Part shown: piece by piece, positions 1 through 5,536 of the stretch
How positions within the stretch are numbered: the stretch's first letter is position 1
Layout of the letters: each line of letters opens with the position of its first letter
Assembly (NCBI GenBank): GCA_021783685.1
Contig: JAJXTQ010000148.1
Coordinates: 1 to 5,536, forward strand
Length of the DNA stretch: 5,536 nucleotides
Origin: Pseudomonadota bacterium
Lineage (GTDB): Bacteria; Pseudomonadota; Gammaproteobacteria; UBA5335
Direction: 5' to 3'
Notes under the pieces: model-generated
The model's input: only the letters and a program-made list of their open reading frames with translations
What the model was told of the DNA's origin: nothing
Database searches by the model: none
Made by a program: the position numbers and the translations under genes

Positions 1-1351
1 TGAGCTGCGGCAGATCCTTGCCCTGACGGTAGTTCAGGTTGAGGATCGAGACCTGCTGGGCCTTGGCCGGATCGTCGTCGGCGAGATCGATATTGACGCC
101 CGAGTTCGGCACCTGGCCGGTGGCCAGAACCACCAGGTCGGCGTCGAGCGAGACTTCCTCGTCCAGGATCAGGTCGCGGAAATTCACCTTGCAGGCGTCG
201 CCGGCTGCCGTGACGCCGGAGGCTTTACCCTTGGTGAAGATCACGCCCTTTTCCTGGGCGCTGCGGTAGAAATCCTCGCCCATGCCGGGCACGCGCAGGT
301 CGGTGTACATCACCACGGTATCGACCGCGGGATTGGCGTCCTTGAAGTACATCGCCTGCTTGATGCTGGTGGCGCAGCAGTGGCCGGAGCAGTAGGGCAG
401 ATGCGTGCCGCTCTCGTCGCGCTGACCGGCGCACTGGAGGAAGACCACGGATTTCACTTCCCGGCCGTCGGCGCGCTTGATCGGCTGGCCGCCGGCGGCC
501 CTGGCCAAGGTTTCCAGTCCGGCCTGATCGACGACGTTGGCCAGGCCGCCGCCCAGTTCGGGCAGGCGGGCGATGTCGTAGTTGGAGGAGCCGGTCGCCT
601 GGATGATGGCGCCGGCCGTCAGGGTCGTCGTGGCGCCGCTCTCCTGCGCCAGCTCGACGCTGAAGCGGCCGGGTGCGCCGCTGGTCGAGGCGATCACGGA
701 ATTGAGATGGACCTTGATGTTCGGATGAGCGCCCACCTTTGCCGCGAGTTCGGCAACGCCGGTCTCCTGCGGTTCGCGGTGGGGTTGCCTGAAGGGCACG
801 CGCTTCCACAGCTTGGCCGCCCAGCCGCCGAGCTCCCCGCTCTTCTCGACCAGGACGACCTGGTAGCCGGTCTCTGCCGCCTCCAGCGCCGCCGTCATGC
901 CGGCCATGCCTGCGCCGACCACCAGTATCGTCTTGTTGTCGGCCTTGTTCGGATTGCCCGCCGGCAGCTGCATCTTCTTCAGCTCGGCGCAGCCCATGCG
1001 CAGATAATCCTCGGCCATTTCCTGGCGCACCTCGTCGTGCTCCGCGCCTTCGGCGACGATCCAGATCACGCCCTCGCGCAGATTGGCGCGGCTCATCGCC
1101 ACCGTCGGGAAATCGAAGGCTTCGGTCTTGGCGCGGCGCGAGCAGGCGGCGATCACTATGTGGCTGACGCCTTCGTTCTCGATGTCGCCCTTGATCTGCG
1201 CCACGCCCTCGGGCGAGCAGAGGAAATCGTGGCGCCTGACCAATGCCATCTTGCCCTCTTTCTGCGCGACCTTTTCCATTTGCGCCACATCGAGCTTGTC
1301 GCCGATGCCGCAGCCGGCACAGATGTACGCGGCAGTCTTCATCTCAGCCAT
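1..1351 (-). CDS. qmoB: QmoB, HdrA-like subunit of the quinone-interacting oxidoreductase (partial, C-terminus outside window)
   Basis: This is an HdrA-like flavoprotein of the Qmo complex, which passes electrons between APS reductase and the quinone pool. It is read as 450 codons from ATG 1351, and the frame is still open at the left edge. The ATG has GGAGG (1358-1362) six bases upstream. Residues 1-75 form the QmoB N-terminal iron-sulfur domain, with ICAGCG (C11, C14), C45 in FLCSPEG and C70 in AACSRR. An FAD-binding fold follows, with VVGAGMAG at about 144-151 and LVEKSGELGG at 167-176. The HdrA-type cysteine cluster is C307, C321, C325 and C326. The second flavin-fold strand, VVLATG, lies at 407-412. 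Family members are roughly 750 aa, so the missing part should hold the remaining iron-sulfur and MvhD-like domains. It follows qmoA in the same direction. Whether the complex runs in sulfur oxidation or sulfate reduction cannot be told from this window. Confidence 0.9.
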   Translation of the reverse strand, partial: MAEMKTAAYICAGCGIGDKLDVAQMEKVAQKEGKMALVRRHDFLCSPEGVAQIKGDIENEGVSHIVIAACSRRAKTEAFDFPTVAMSRANLREGVIWIVAEGAEHDEVRQEMAEDYLRMGCAELKKMQLPAGNPNKADNKTILVVGAGMAGMTAALEAAETGYQVVLVEKSGELGGWAAKLWKRVPFRQPHREPQETGVAELAAKVGAHPNIKVHLNSVIASTSGAPGRFSVELAQESGATTTLTAGAIIQATGSSNYDIARLPELGGGLANVVDQAGLETLARAAGGQPIKRADGREVKSVVFLQCAGQRDESGTHLPYCSGHCCATSIKQAMYFKDANPAVDTVVMYTDLRVPGMGEDFYRSAQEKGVIFTKGKASGVTAAGDACKVNFRDLILDEEVSLDADLVVLATGQVPNSGVNIDLADDDPAKAQQVSILNLNYRQGKDLPQL

Positions 1352-1384
1352 TTGCTGCCTCCGCCGGACCGCGCCCCGTGGGAA

Positions 1385-1399
1385 GTCCCCTTGTGGGAC
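1385..1399 (-). repeat. Short inverted repeat upstream of qmoB
   Basis: GTCCC and GGGAC form a perfect 5-bp inverted repeat with a 5-nt loop. It ends about 22 bp upstream of the qmoB Shine-Dalgarno sequence. It is weak alone but is the third stem-loop in the same 141-bp qmoA-qmoB gap. No function can be assigned. Confidence 0.35.
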
Positions 1400-1428
1400 C
1401 CCAAGGAGGCAGCGAGTCAATATTTTGA

Positions 1429-1444
1429 AGCCGCGCTAGCGGCT
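1429..1444 (-). repeat. Inverted repeat in the qmoA-qmoB gap
   Basis: AGCCGC and GCGGCT form a perfect 6-bp stem around a 4-nt loop. On the qmo transcript strand it is followed by TCAAAATATTG, which is AU-rich but not a U-run, so it does not look like a full intrinsic terminator. It lies 9 bp downstream, in the direction of transcription, of the stronger hairpin at 1454-1480. Confidence 0.45.
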
Positions 1445-1453
1445 GAACCATAG

Positions 1454-1480
1454 CCACCCCTTTCCGCGGGAAAGAGGTGG
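1454..1480 (-). promoter_or_regulatory. Strong hairpin just downstream of the qmoA stop, no U-tract
   Basis: On the minus (qmo) strand the 27 bases fold into a 12-pair stem with a 3-nt CGC loop. All pairs are Watson-Crick except one G-U. On the plus strand the same position is a C-A mismatch, so the structure is best formed by the qmo transcript. It starts 12 bp after the qmoA stop codon. No run of U follows, so read-through into qmoB is likely. Inference: it may protect the 3' end of a processed qmoA mRNA or tune the qmoA:qmoB ratio. Confidence 0.6.
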
Positions 1481-1492
1481 GGAGATAGGTTG

Positions 1493-2779
1493 TCATTGAG
1501 TTACCTCCACAGCCGCTGTCTTATGCACCACCTGAATCGCCCTCAGCGCTGCCGCGGTCGCGCTTTGTACCGAGCGATTGACGTCCGTCGGGCTCGCCGC
1601 GGCGCCGGCGCCGAACTGGCCGCCATCTTTCGAGCCCTCGATGAAGCCCGAGGAATCGACGACGATGTCGTCGGGCAGCTTGATGCCCTTGGCTTCCGGC
1701 TCCATGCCGATCGCCAGCACGACGAGATCGTGCTCGGTCGCGTAGCGGTGATAGCCCTCGGTGTCCACGCCGTGCAGGATCAGGCTGCCGTTCTCGTTCT
1801 GGGCGATTCTCGCCACCTTGGACTTGACGAAGCCGACGGTCGGATCCTGCTGCACCTTGCGGTAGAAATCCTCGAAGCGGTCGATGGCGCGGATGTCGAT
1901 GTAGTAGATCGTCGATTTGCAATCTTCGCCGTAGGCTTCGCGCAAGTACTGGGTCTGTTTCAGGGACGCCATGCAGCAGATGCGCGAGCAGTGACGCAGG
2001 TGGTTCTCGTCGCGCGAGCCGGCGCACTGGATGAAGGCGATGTTCTTCGCGGGCGCGCCGTCGGAGGGGCGCACGAGCTTGCCGCCGGTGGGGCCATGGG
2101 GATCGGCCAGACGCTCGAACTCGACGCTGGTGATCACGTTGGCAAAGCGGTCGTAGCCGTAAGGCTGGATCTTGGCTGCGTCGTAGGGCCTCCAACCGGT
2201 GGCCCAGACCACCGAACCGACCTTGAGTTCGATCGTCTCTTCCTTCATGGCGAGATCGATCGCGCCGTACTTGCAGGCGGCCTTCGCGCGCTCCGCGTCG
2301 GGCGTGCCGATGATGGCCGGATCCAGCACGTAGCGCTGGGGATATGCCATGGCGTGCGGCAGGTAGGCGAGCTTGATCTGGGACAGACCGTAATCGTAGG
2401 GGTTCGGCATCTGCCCCTCGACGGCCCGGGCGCATTCGCCGCAGGCGGTGCAGCTTTCATTGACGTAACGCGGCGAGAGCTTCAGCTTGACCGTGTAATC
2501 GCCGTTGCGGCCCGATACCTCGGTGACCTCGGCCTGGGTCAGCACCCGCAGCCTGCGATTGCCCTTCAGCCGGCGCAGGTTGATTTCCAGGCCGCAGGTC
2601 GGATGGCACATCTTCGGGAAGTAACGGTAGAGCAGGGCGGTGCGGCCGCCCAGGGTCGGATTCTTCTCCACCAGGATCACCTGCTTGCCGCATTCGGCGG
2701 CTTCCAGGGCAGCGGTCATGCCGCCGATGCCGCCGCCTACGACCAGAATGGTCTGGTTGGTTGCGATTGAAGCCTTCAC
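1493..2779 (-). CDS. qmoA: QmoA, HdrA-like flavoprotein subunit of the quinone-interacting oxidoreductase
   Basis: This is the first subunit of the Qmo complex, a soluble FAD and iron-sulfur protein homologous to HdrA that works with QmoB and a membrane subunit between AprBA and quinones. It has 428 residues, about the usual length for QmoA. The N-terminal Rossmann fold has VVGGGIGG at 13-20 and LVEKNPTLGG at 36-45. MCHPTCG (C58, C62) is followed by a ferredoxin-like CTACGEC (C110, C113, C116) and CKYGAI (C169). The HdrA cysteine cluster IQCAGSRDE...CSRICC is C252, C264, C268 and C269. The C-terminus has the family's closing flavin-contact segment, FGAGAAASPTDV at 389-400. The start is GTG at 2779, chosen because GGAGG (2786-2790) lies six bases upstream and the Rossmann motif begins soon after. 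The gene is first in its operon and divergent from the transporter gene. aprBA is not adjacent on its upstream side. Confidence 0.9.
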   Translation of the reverse strand: MKASIATNQTILVVGGGIGGMTAALEAAECGKQVILVEKNPTLGGRTALLYRYFPKMCHPTCGLEINLRRLKGNRRLRVLTQAEVTEVSGRNGDYTVKLKLSPRYVNESCTACGECARAVEGQMPNPYDYGLSQIKLAYLPHAMAYPQRYVLDPAIIGTPDAERAKAACKYGAIDLAMKEETIELKVGSVVWATGWRPYDAAKIQPYGYDRFANVITSVEFERLADPHGPTGGKLVRPSDGAPAKNIAFIQCAGSRDENHLRHCSRICCMASLKQTQYLREAYGEDCKSTIYYIDIRAIDRFEDFYRKVQQDPTVGFVKSKVARIAQNENGSLILHGVDTEGYHRYATEHDLVVLAIGMEPEAKGIKLPDDIVVDSSGFIEGSKDGGQFGAGAAASPTDVNRSVQSATAAALRAIQVVHKTAAVEVTQ

Positions 2780-2910
2780 GGCTAGCCTCCAAGGGAAATC
2801 GTGCCTGTCGAAGAAGCAATTCTAGCGAGGCAGACCGGCCATTCTCGCGCAAATTTTCCTATGAGCAAATAGATATGGTGAATCATTGTTCGCTGGATCC
2901 GGGGAGCGGC

Positions 2911-2919
2911 ATCATATCA
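2911..2919 (-). promoter_or_regulatory. qmoA: Candidate extended -10 promoter for the qmo operon
   Basis: On the minus strand, TGA followed by TATGAT gives an extended -10 (TGn plus five of six consensus bases). No good -35 is found at 16-18 bp, which extended -10 promoters can tolerate. A start near 2904 would give a leader of about 125 nt before the GTG at 2779. A second -10-like hexamer, TAGAAT at 2824-2819, lies closer to the gene but also lacks a -35. This is a weak call. Confidence 0.3.
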
Positions 2920-2953
2920 AGGCGATGGGGCAAGGTTCCGACTGGGGTCGGGG

Positions 2954-2980
2954 CGGCGCCGCGCTCTTGACGCGGCGCCG
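2954..2980. repeat. Perfect 10-bp inverted repeat overlapping the transporter promoter
   Basis: CGGCGCCGCG and CGCGGCGCCG are perfect reverse complements separated by 7 bases. The right arm begins inside the -35 box of the transporter promoter. It could be an operator for a dimeric repressor, or an RNA hairpin in any transcript crossing the region. CTTTT follows the right arm on the plus strand, but five bases away, so it is a poor intrinsic terminator. A small inverted repeat, CCGAC-TGGG-GTCGG (2938-2951), lies just to its left. Confidence 0.65.
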
Positions 2981-2996
2981 GGCAGCTTTTCATAAT
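2967..2996 (+). promoter_or_regulatory. Sigma-70-like promoter of the transporter gene
   Basis: TTGACG (2967-2972, five of six -35 bases) and CATAAT (2991-2996, five of six -10 bases) are separated by 18 bp. The predicted start is near 3003, which gives a leader of about 36 nt to the ATG at 3039. The -35 box lies in the loop and right arm of the perfect inverted repeat at 2954-2980, so binding there would block RNA polymerase. This is the best promoter match in the window. Confidence 0.65.
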
Positions 2997-3004
2997 TCGG
3001 CCTA

Positions 3005-3026
3005 GCGTCCGTCACGAGCGGGACGC
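3005..3026 (+). repeat. Inverted repeat in the transporter 5' leader
   Basis: GCGTCC (3005-3010) and GGACGC (3021-3026) form a 6-bp stem with a 10-nt loop, starting almost at the predicted transcription start. The right arm ends directly before the Shine-Dalgarno sequence AGGAG (3027-3031). As RNA it would give a 5' stem-loop that may stabilise the message or influence ribosome access. As DNA it may be a downstream operator. Confidence 0.4.
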
Positions 3027-3038
3027 AGGAGATCAGAC

Positions 3039-4340
3039 ATGGGTTTCAGGCCGTTATCGGGTCTGTTGCGTGTGCTGCTCGCGGATGACAGCCTGTTGCG
3101 CAATCGCAACTTCTTGCGGATGTGGATCGCGGCGACCGTGGCGGTGCTGGGCGGCAGCGTTTCGCAACTGGCGCTGCCGCTGACGGCGTTGCAGCTCCTG
3201 CACGCCAGTGCCGGGGAGATGGGCCTGCTGTTCGCCAGCGGCGCGCTGCCCTTCGTCCTGTTCTCTCTGCCAGCGGGAGTATGGCTGGACCGGCGCGAGA
3301 AGCGCGGCGTCATCGTCGCCTTCAACCTGCTTGGCTGTGCAGCGTTGGCCGTCGTCCCGCTGGCGGCCCAGTTCAACTTCCTCTCGATGCCGCTGCTCTA
3401 TCTGGTCGATTTCATCGTCGGCACCGGCTTTTGCGTCGGCGGTTCGGCGGCACAAATCTTCGTCACCCAACTGGTCGGCCGCGAGCGCCTGCTGGAGGCC
3501 AACAGCAAGCGGGCTTCGGCTTCGAGTATCGCCGGACTGATCGGCCCGATCGTGGCGGGGGTCCTGGTCGGCGAGCTGGGCGCACCGCGCGCGGTGGCCG
3601 TCGATGCGCTGGCCTTCCTGGGTTCGGCGGCGCTGGTCGGATCGATACATTTTCGCGAGATGACCCCGGCGGCGACGGAGGCCGCGTTCCTGGCCGATGT
3701 CGTCGAGGGCCTGTTGTTCGTCTGGCGGCATCCGCTGCTGCGCGCCTTCGCGTTGATGGCGGCGATGTGCCTGCTGATGTTCGACGGTTTCATGGCTTTG
3801 TACGTGATGCACGCCACCCGCGACCTGCGTCTGTCGCCGCACCAGTTGGCGCTGGTCAATACGCTGGCTGCGCTCGGCGCCCTGGCCGGTGCTACCTCGG
3901 TGCACGGTCTCAATCGACGCCTGGGCAAGCTCGCGGTCATCGTGCTCGGGCTGGTCTTGACGGCGCTGGGTTTCATTGCCTACGCTCTGGTGCCGCCGGA
4001 TGGCTGGGCGGTCGCCCTGGCCGGCGCCGCCCTGTTCCTGGTGGATGCGGGAATGACCGCGTACACCGTGAATTACCTGGCGCTGCGCCAGTTGGCGACC
4101 CCGGACGCGATGCTGGGGCGGATGACCACCACGATGCGCTTCCTGTCGGTGTCGGCGGCACCGGTCGGTAGCGTGCTTGCCGGCTATTGCGCCGACCGCT
4201 TCGGATTGCCGCCGGTGCTCGTCGGCCTGGGCTGCGGTGGACTGACCGCGGCACTGCTGTCGCGCTGGCTGATTGCGCGGGCGGTGCAGCCGGGGCGATC
4301 CGGCGTGCTTACGCCAGCGTTCGAATCTCGAAGCGCATGA
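3039..4340 (+). CDS. Major facilitator superfamily transporter, MFS_3/EntS-like (DHA3-type) exporter
   Basis: This is an inner-membrane secondary transporter of 433 residues with about twelve hydrophobic helices, at roughly 27-50, 62-85, 89-112, 117-140, 160-183, 184-203, 235-258, 268-288, 297-318, 322-345, 364-384 and 390-412. MFS motif A is visible between helices 2 and 3 as GVWLDRREKRG (80-90). The segment LVGRERLLEANS (145-156), followed by GPIVAGVLVGELGAP, is typical of the MFS_3 branch that includes enterobactin exporter EntS and many predicted drug or metabolite exporters. The substrate cannot be read from the sequence. The ATG has AGGAG (3027-3031) seven bases upstream. The gene has its own promoter, is divergent from qmoA, and overlaps the 3' end of the convergent phosphoesterase gene by 32 bp. 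It need not be functionally linked to either neighbour. Confidence 0.88.
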   Translation: MGFRPLSGLLRVLLADDSLLRNRNFLRMWIAATVAVLGGSVSQLALPLTALQLLHASAGEMGLLFASGALPFVLFSLPAGVWLDRREKRGVIVAFNLLGCAALAVVPLAAQFNFLSMPLLYLVDFIVGTGFCVGGSAAQIFVTQLVGRERLLEANSKRASASSIAGLIGPIVAGVLVGELGAPRAVAVDALAFLGSAALVGSIHFREMTPAATEAAFLADVVEGLLFVWRHPLLRAFALMAAMCLLMFDGFMALYVMHATRDLRLSPHQLALVNTLAALGALAGATSVHGLNRRLGKLAVIVLGLVLTALGFIAYALVPPDGWAVALAGAALFLVDAGMTAYTVNYLALRQLATPDAMLGRMTTTMRFLSVSAAPVGSVLAGYCADRFGLPPVLVGLGCGGLTAALLSRWLIARAVQPGRSGVLTPAFESRSA

Positions 4341-4821
4341 GTTCGAGATCGCCCAGCACCCAGGTCGCCGCCGGCGCGCCCAGCCCGGCGACGGTGCCGG
4401 GATTGACCAGCCAGGTGCTGCCGTCCTTGATGTTGGCTTGCGCCCGCACCAGCGGGCGGTGGCTGTGGCCGCAGCAGACCAGATCGTAGTCGCCGGTGCA
4501 GGCCATGCCGTGGCCGATGTGGGGGTAGTGGGTGATGAAGATGCGCCGGCCGGCCAGTTCGATGGCGGCATCCATGCCGTGGTAGCGGAGCAGCCCGTCC
4601 GAGTTGCAGGCCAGATGGGCGATGGCCACTGGATCGCCGAGGTTGTTGCCGTGCACGACGTGCAGCGGCAGATCGAGCGCCAGCGTGGCGCGCAGCGTGT
4701 TGCCGCCGATGATGTCGCCGCAGTGGATTACCCGCTCCGCGCCTTCCGACTTGGCCGCGGTCACGGCGGCGGCCAGCAGTTGGGCGCGGTCGTGGCTGTC
4801 GGAGACGATGCAGATCTTCAT
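4309..4821 (-). CDS. YfcE/MJ0936-type metallophosphoesterase
   Basis: This is a small calcineurin-like phosphoesterase (Metallophos_2 family) of 170 residues, normal for the family and cytoplasmic with no signal peptide. The metal-binding motifs are in order: SDSH (D8, H10), CGD (D36), GNN (N59), THYPH (H98) and GHSH (H119, H121), then the family's NPG turn (140-142). Relatives cleave phosphodiesters in vitro, often with manganese, and their physiological substrates are mostly unknown. The usual Asp or Glu right after the GNx motif is replaced: the sequence reads GNNLGD, with Asp at 63. The start overlaps the stop of the 67-aa gene by ATGA (4821-4818). It lacks a clear Shine-Dalgarno sequence, so translational coupling is likely. 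Its 3' end overlaps the transporter gene by 32 bp, with no room for a separate terminator. Confidence 0.88.
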   Translation of the reverse strand: MKICIVSDSHDRAQLLAAAVTAAKSEGAERVIHCGDIIGGNTLRATLALDLPLHVVHGNNLGDPVAIAHLACNSDGLLRYHGMDAAIELAGRRIFITHYPHIGHGMACTGDYDLVCCGHSHRPLVRAQANIKDGSTWLVNPGTVAGLGAPAATWVLGDLELMRFEIRTLA

Positions 4822-5021
4822 CGGCCGTCGCGCACGAATGAGCTGCCGATGGCGATGCCGAAGACGCTGTCCAGCGAGAGCTTGCGGATCAGCCGGTCGA
4901 CTTCCGCCTGGCCGTGCTCCTTCGCCACTTCGGCGAGAATCAGCCGGGCGGCGTTGCGGTTGTAGCCGCTGCCGAAGGATGCCTGGGTGGCGAGCAGTTG
5001 CTCCGCCTTCTCCAGGGTCAT
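4818..5021 (-). CDS. Uncharacterised 67-aa protein
   Basis: I do not recognise a named family. The 67-residue protein is charged and probably helical: MTLEKAEQLL (1-10), then a Gly/Asn-rich turn SFGSGYNRNAA (15-25), an amphipathic helix RLILAEVAKEHGQAEVDRLI (26-45) and a hydrophobic end VFGIAIGSSF. It has no cysteine, signal peptide or membrane span. The frame is open upstream to 5129, but ATG 5021 is preferred because it forms a 4-bp ATGA overlap with the upstream gene, and residues before it are low-complexity Arg/Gly typical of shadow translation. The downstream end also overlaps the phosphoesterase start by ATGA. Two exact overlaps support it as a real gene. An adaptor or regulatory partner role for a neighbour is only a guess. 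Confidence 0.75.
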   Translation of the reverse strand: MTLEKAEQLLATQASFGSGYNRNAARLILAEVAKEHGQAEVDRLIRKLSLDSVFGIAIGSSFVRDGR

Positions 5022-5410
5022 ATCAGCGTCGGGCCGTAATAGTCCTGGTCTTCGGCCGCCGCCCTGCCATGGACTCCGGCACGCGCGCGTTCGTGATCGG
5101 CCTGAACCTGCAGCAGCGTGACCACGCACTCGGTGAGGTCGTCATAGAGGTCTCGGCCGGTGCCGAACTGTTCCCGTTCGGAATAGAAGAACTGGCAGCG
5201 GAAGCGGGACTCGCCGACCTTGCAGACGACGAACTCGGCGCTGCGCTGGGACCAGTACAGCGTCGGGCAGACCGTCGTCTGTTCCGAGGCCGGATCGAGT
5301 TGCAGCTCCGCTTCGGCGAGTTCCCAGGGCACCAAGCGCTGATAGCGTTCGAACAGGATCTGGCCGACCTGCTGCTGTTCGTGTTCGGTGAAGTCGGGAA
5401 TGGGGCTCAT
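5018..5410 (-). CDS. Uncharacterised 130-aa protein, first gene of the operon
   Basis: I do not recognise a named family. It is a 130-residue, soluble-looking, acidic protein. The N-terminal part (MSPIPDFTEHEQQQVGQILF) looks helical. A middle part (45-77) looks beta-rich, with C48, C63, C72 and the repeated pattern TLYW/EFVVCKV/RCQFFY. The segment TGRDLYDDLTECVVTLLQVQ (84-103) looks like an amphipathic helix with C95. The last 25 residues are polar. There is no CxxC metal pair, signal peptide or membrane span. ATG 5410 is chosen over TTG 5473 because the longer version adds a Pro/Arg-rich stretch and begins in the AT-rich upstream region. The Shine-Dalgarno sequence is weak for both. The stop overlaps the 67-aa gene by ATGA, so the two are probably co-translated. 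Confidence 0.75.
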   Translation of the reverse strand: MSPIPDFTEHEQQQVGQILFERYQRLVPWELAEAELQLDPASEQTTVCPTLYWSQRSAEFVVCKVGESRFRCQFFYSEREQFGTGRDLYDDLTECVVTLLQVQADHERARAGVHGRAAAEDQDYYGPTLI

Positions 5411-5536
5411 GACGTGGTTCTTTCGTGGCGGCGTGCGGGGCGCACTGTACAGGGGTTCTTCAAGTTTAAACAATCACCAATGCTTATCCGAAAATAAAAT
5501 AATCCGTGCAGGTGCGGCGCGGCTTTGTGAGAGTAT
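5411..5536 (-). promoter_or_regulatory. AT-rich upstream region of the three-gene operon
   Basis: This 126-bp stretch has no gene. Positions 5456-5503 are markedly AT-rich against the GC-rich surroundings and contain the 8-bp palindrome GTTTAAAC (5464-5471). The drop in GC directly upstream of the first gene suggests a promoter for the minus-strand operon. No -35/-10 pair reaches convincing quality: the best are TTTAAA with TTCGGA at 16 bp, and TACAGT with TTGTTT at 18 bp. Confidence 0.35.

Noticed and set aside
380..1453. Long open frame on the plus strand, 357 codons, opposite qmoB
   Set aside because: It is antisense to conserved QmoB motifs, has low-complexity composition, and shows no domain.
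1490..2770. Long open frame on the plus strand, 426 codons, opposite qmoA
   Set aside because: It is antisense to a clear QmoA with all iron-sulfur and flavin motifs. Its translation is rich in Ala, Gly, Arg, His and Asp with no recognisable domain, typical of shadow frames in GC-rich DNA.
2911..2924. TTGATATGATGC as an FNR-type site upstream of qmoA
   Set aside because: Only one half-site matches. The second half and the 4-bp spacing of TTGAT-N4-ATCAA are absent. The bases are better explained as an extended -10.
2761..2970. 69-codon plus-strand frame in the divergent intergenic region
   Set aside because: It starts inside antisense qmoA, has no Shine-Dalgarno sequence or recognisable composition, and runs through the transporter promoter region.
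2954..2990. Hairpin followed by CTTTT as an intrinsic terminator
   Set aside because: The T-run is only four long and lies six bases after the stem. No plus-strand gene ends upstream, and the stem overlaps a good promoter.
3039..4340. Calling the transporter a siderophore exporter (EntS)
   Set aside because: The resemblance is to the broad MFS_3 family. No siderophore genes or Fur-box-like sequence are visible nearby, so the substrate is left open.
3054..4571. 505-codon minus-strand frame opposite the transporter and the start of the phosphoesterase region
   Set aside because: The translation is a Gln/Arg-rich shadow with no domain. The plus-strand transporter has a promoter, Shine-Dalgarno sequence, twelve helices and motif A.
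5022..5129. Longer start (5129) for the 67-aa protein
   Set aside because: The added residues are Arg/Gly-rich and lie fully inside the upstream gene. ATG 5021 gives the ATGA overlap instead.
5411..5473. Longer start (TTG 5473) for the 130-aa protein
   Set aside because: It adds a Pro/Arg-rich stretch, needs a rare start codon in the AT-rich putative promoter, and has no better ribosome-binding site.

Overview
The window is GC-rich chromosomal DNA, probably from a sulfur-metabolising proteobacterium. A betaproteobacterial sulfur oxidiser would fit best, but this is inferred from composition and gene content, because no marker gene is present. It holds six genes in three blocks. No RNA gene, mobile element or CRISPR array was seen.

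Block 1 (1-2779, minus strand) is the start of a Qmo operon. qmoA is complete (2779-1493). qmoB begins at 1351 and runs off the left edge after 450 codons. Both are HdrA-like flavin and iron-sulfur proteins of the quinone-interacting membrane-bound oxidoreductase, which moves electrons between APS reductase (AprBA) and the quinone pool. The membrane subunit, expected downstream, lies outside the window. The 141-bp gap between the two genes holds three inverted repeats. The strongest is a 12-pair hairpin on the qmo transcript strand, without a U-tract.

Block 2 (2780-4340) is a 259-bp divergent intergenic region followed by a plus-strand 12-helix major facilitator transporter of the MFS_3/EntS-like type. 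The transporter has a clear sigma-70-like promoter (TTGACG, 18 nt, CATAAT). Its -35 box sits inside a perfect 10-bp inverted repeat, so the same sequence may be an operator. A weaker extended -10 on the other strand may serve qmoA.

Block 3 (4309-5410, minus strand) is a tightly packed three-gene operon: a 130-aa uncharacterised protein, a 67-aa uncharacterised protein and a YfcE/MJ0936-type metallophosphoesterase. Both junctions are 4-bp ATGA overlaps, which indicates translational coupling. The phosphoesterase converges on the transporter gene and the two reading frames overlap by 32 bp.

The Qmo genes are a known system. The less described parts are the coupled three-gene operon with its two unknown proteins, the hairpin array between qmoA and qmoB, and the promoter embedded in an inverted repeat. 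I do not see a clear new multi-gene system.
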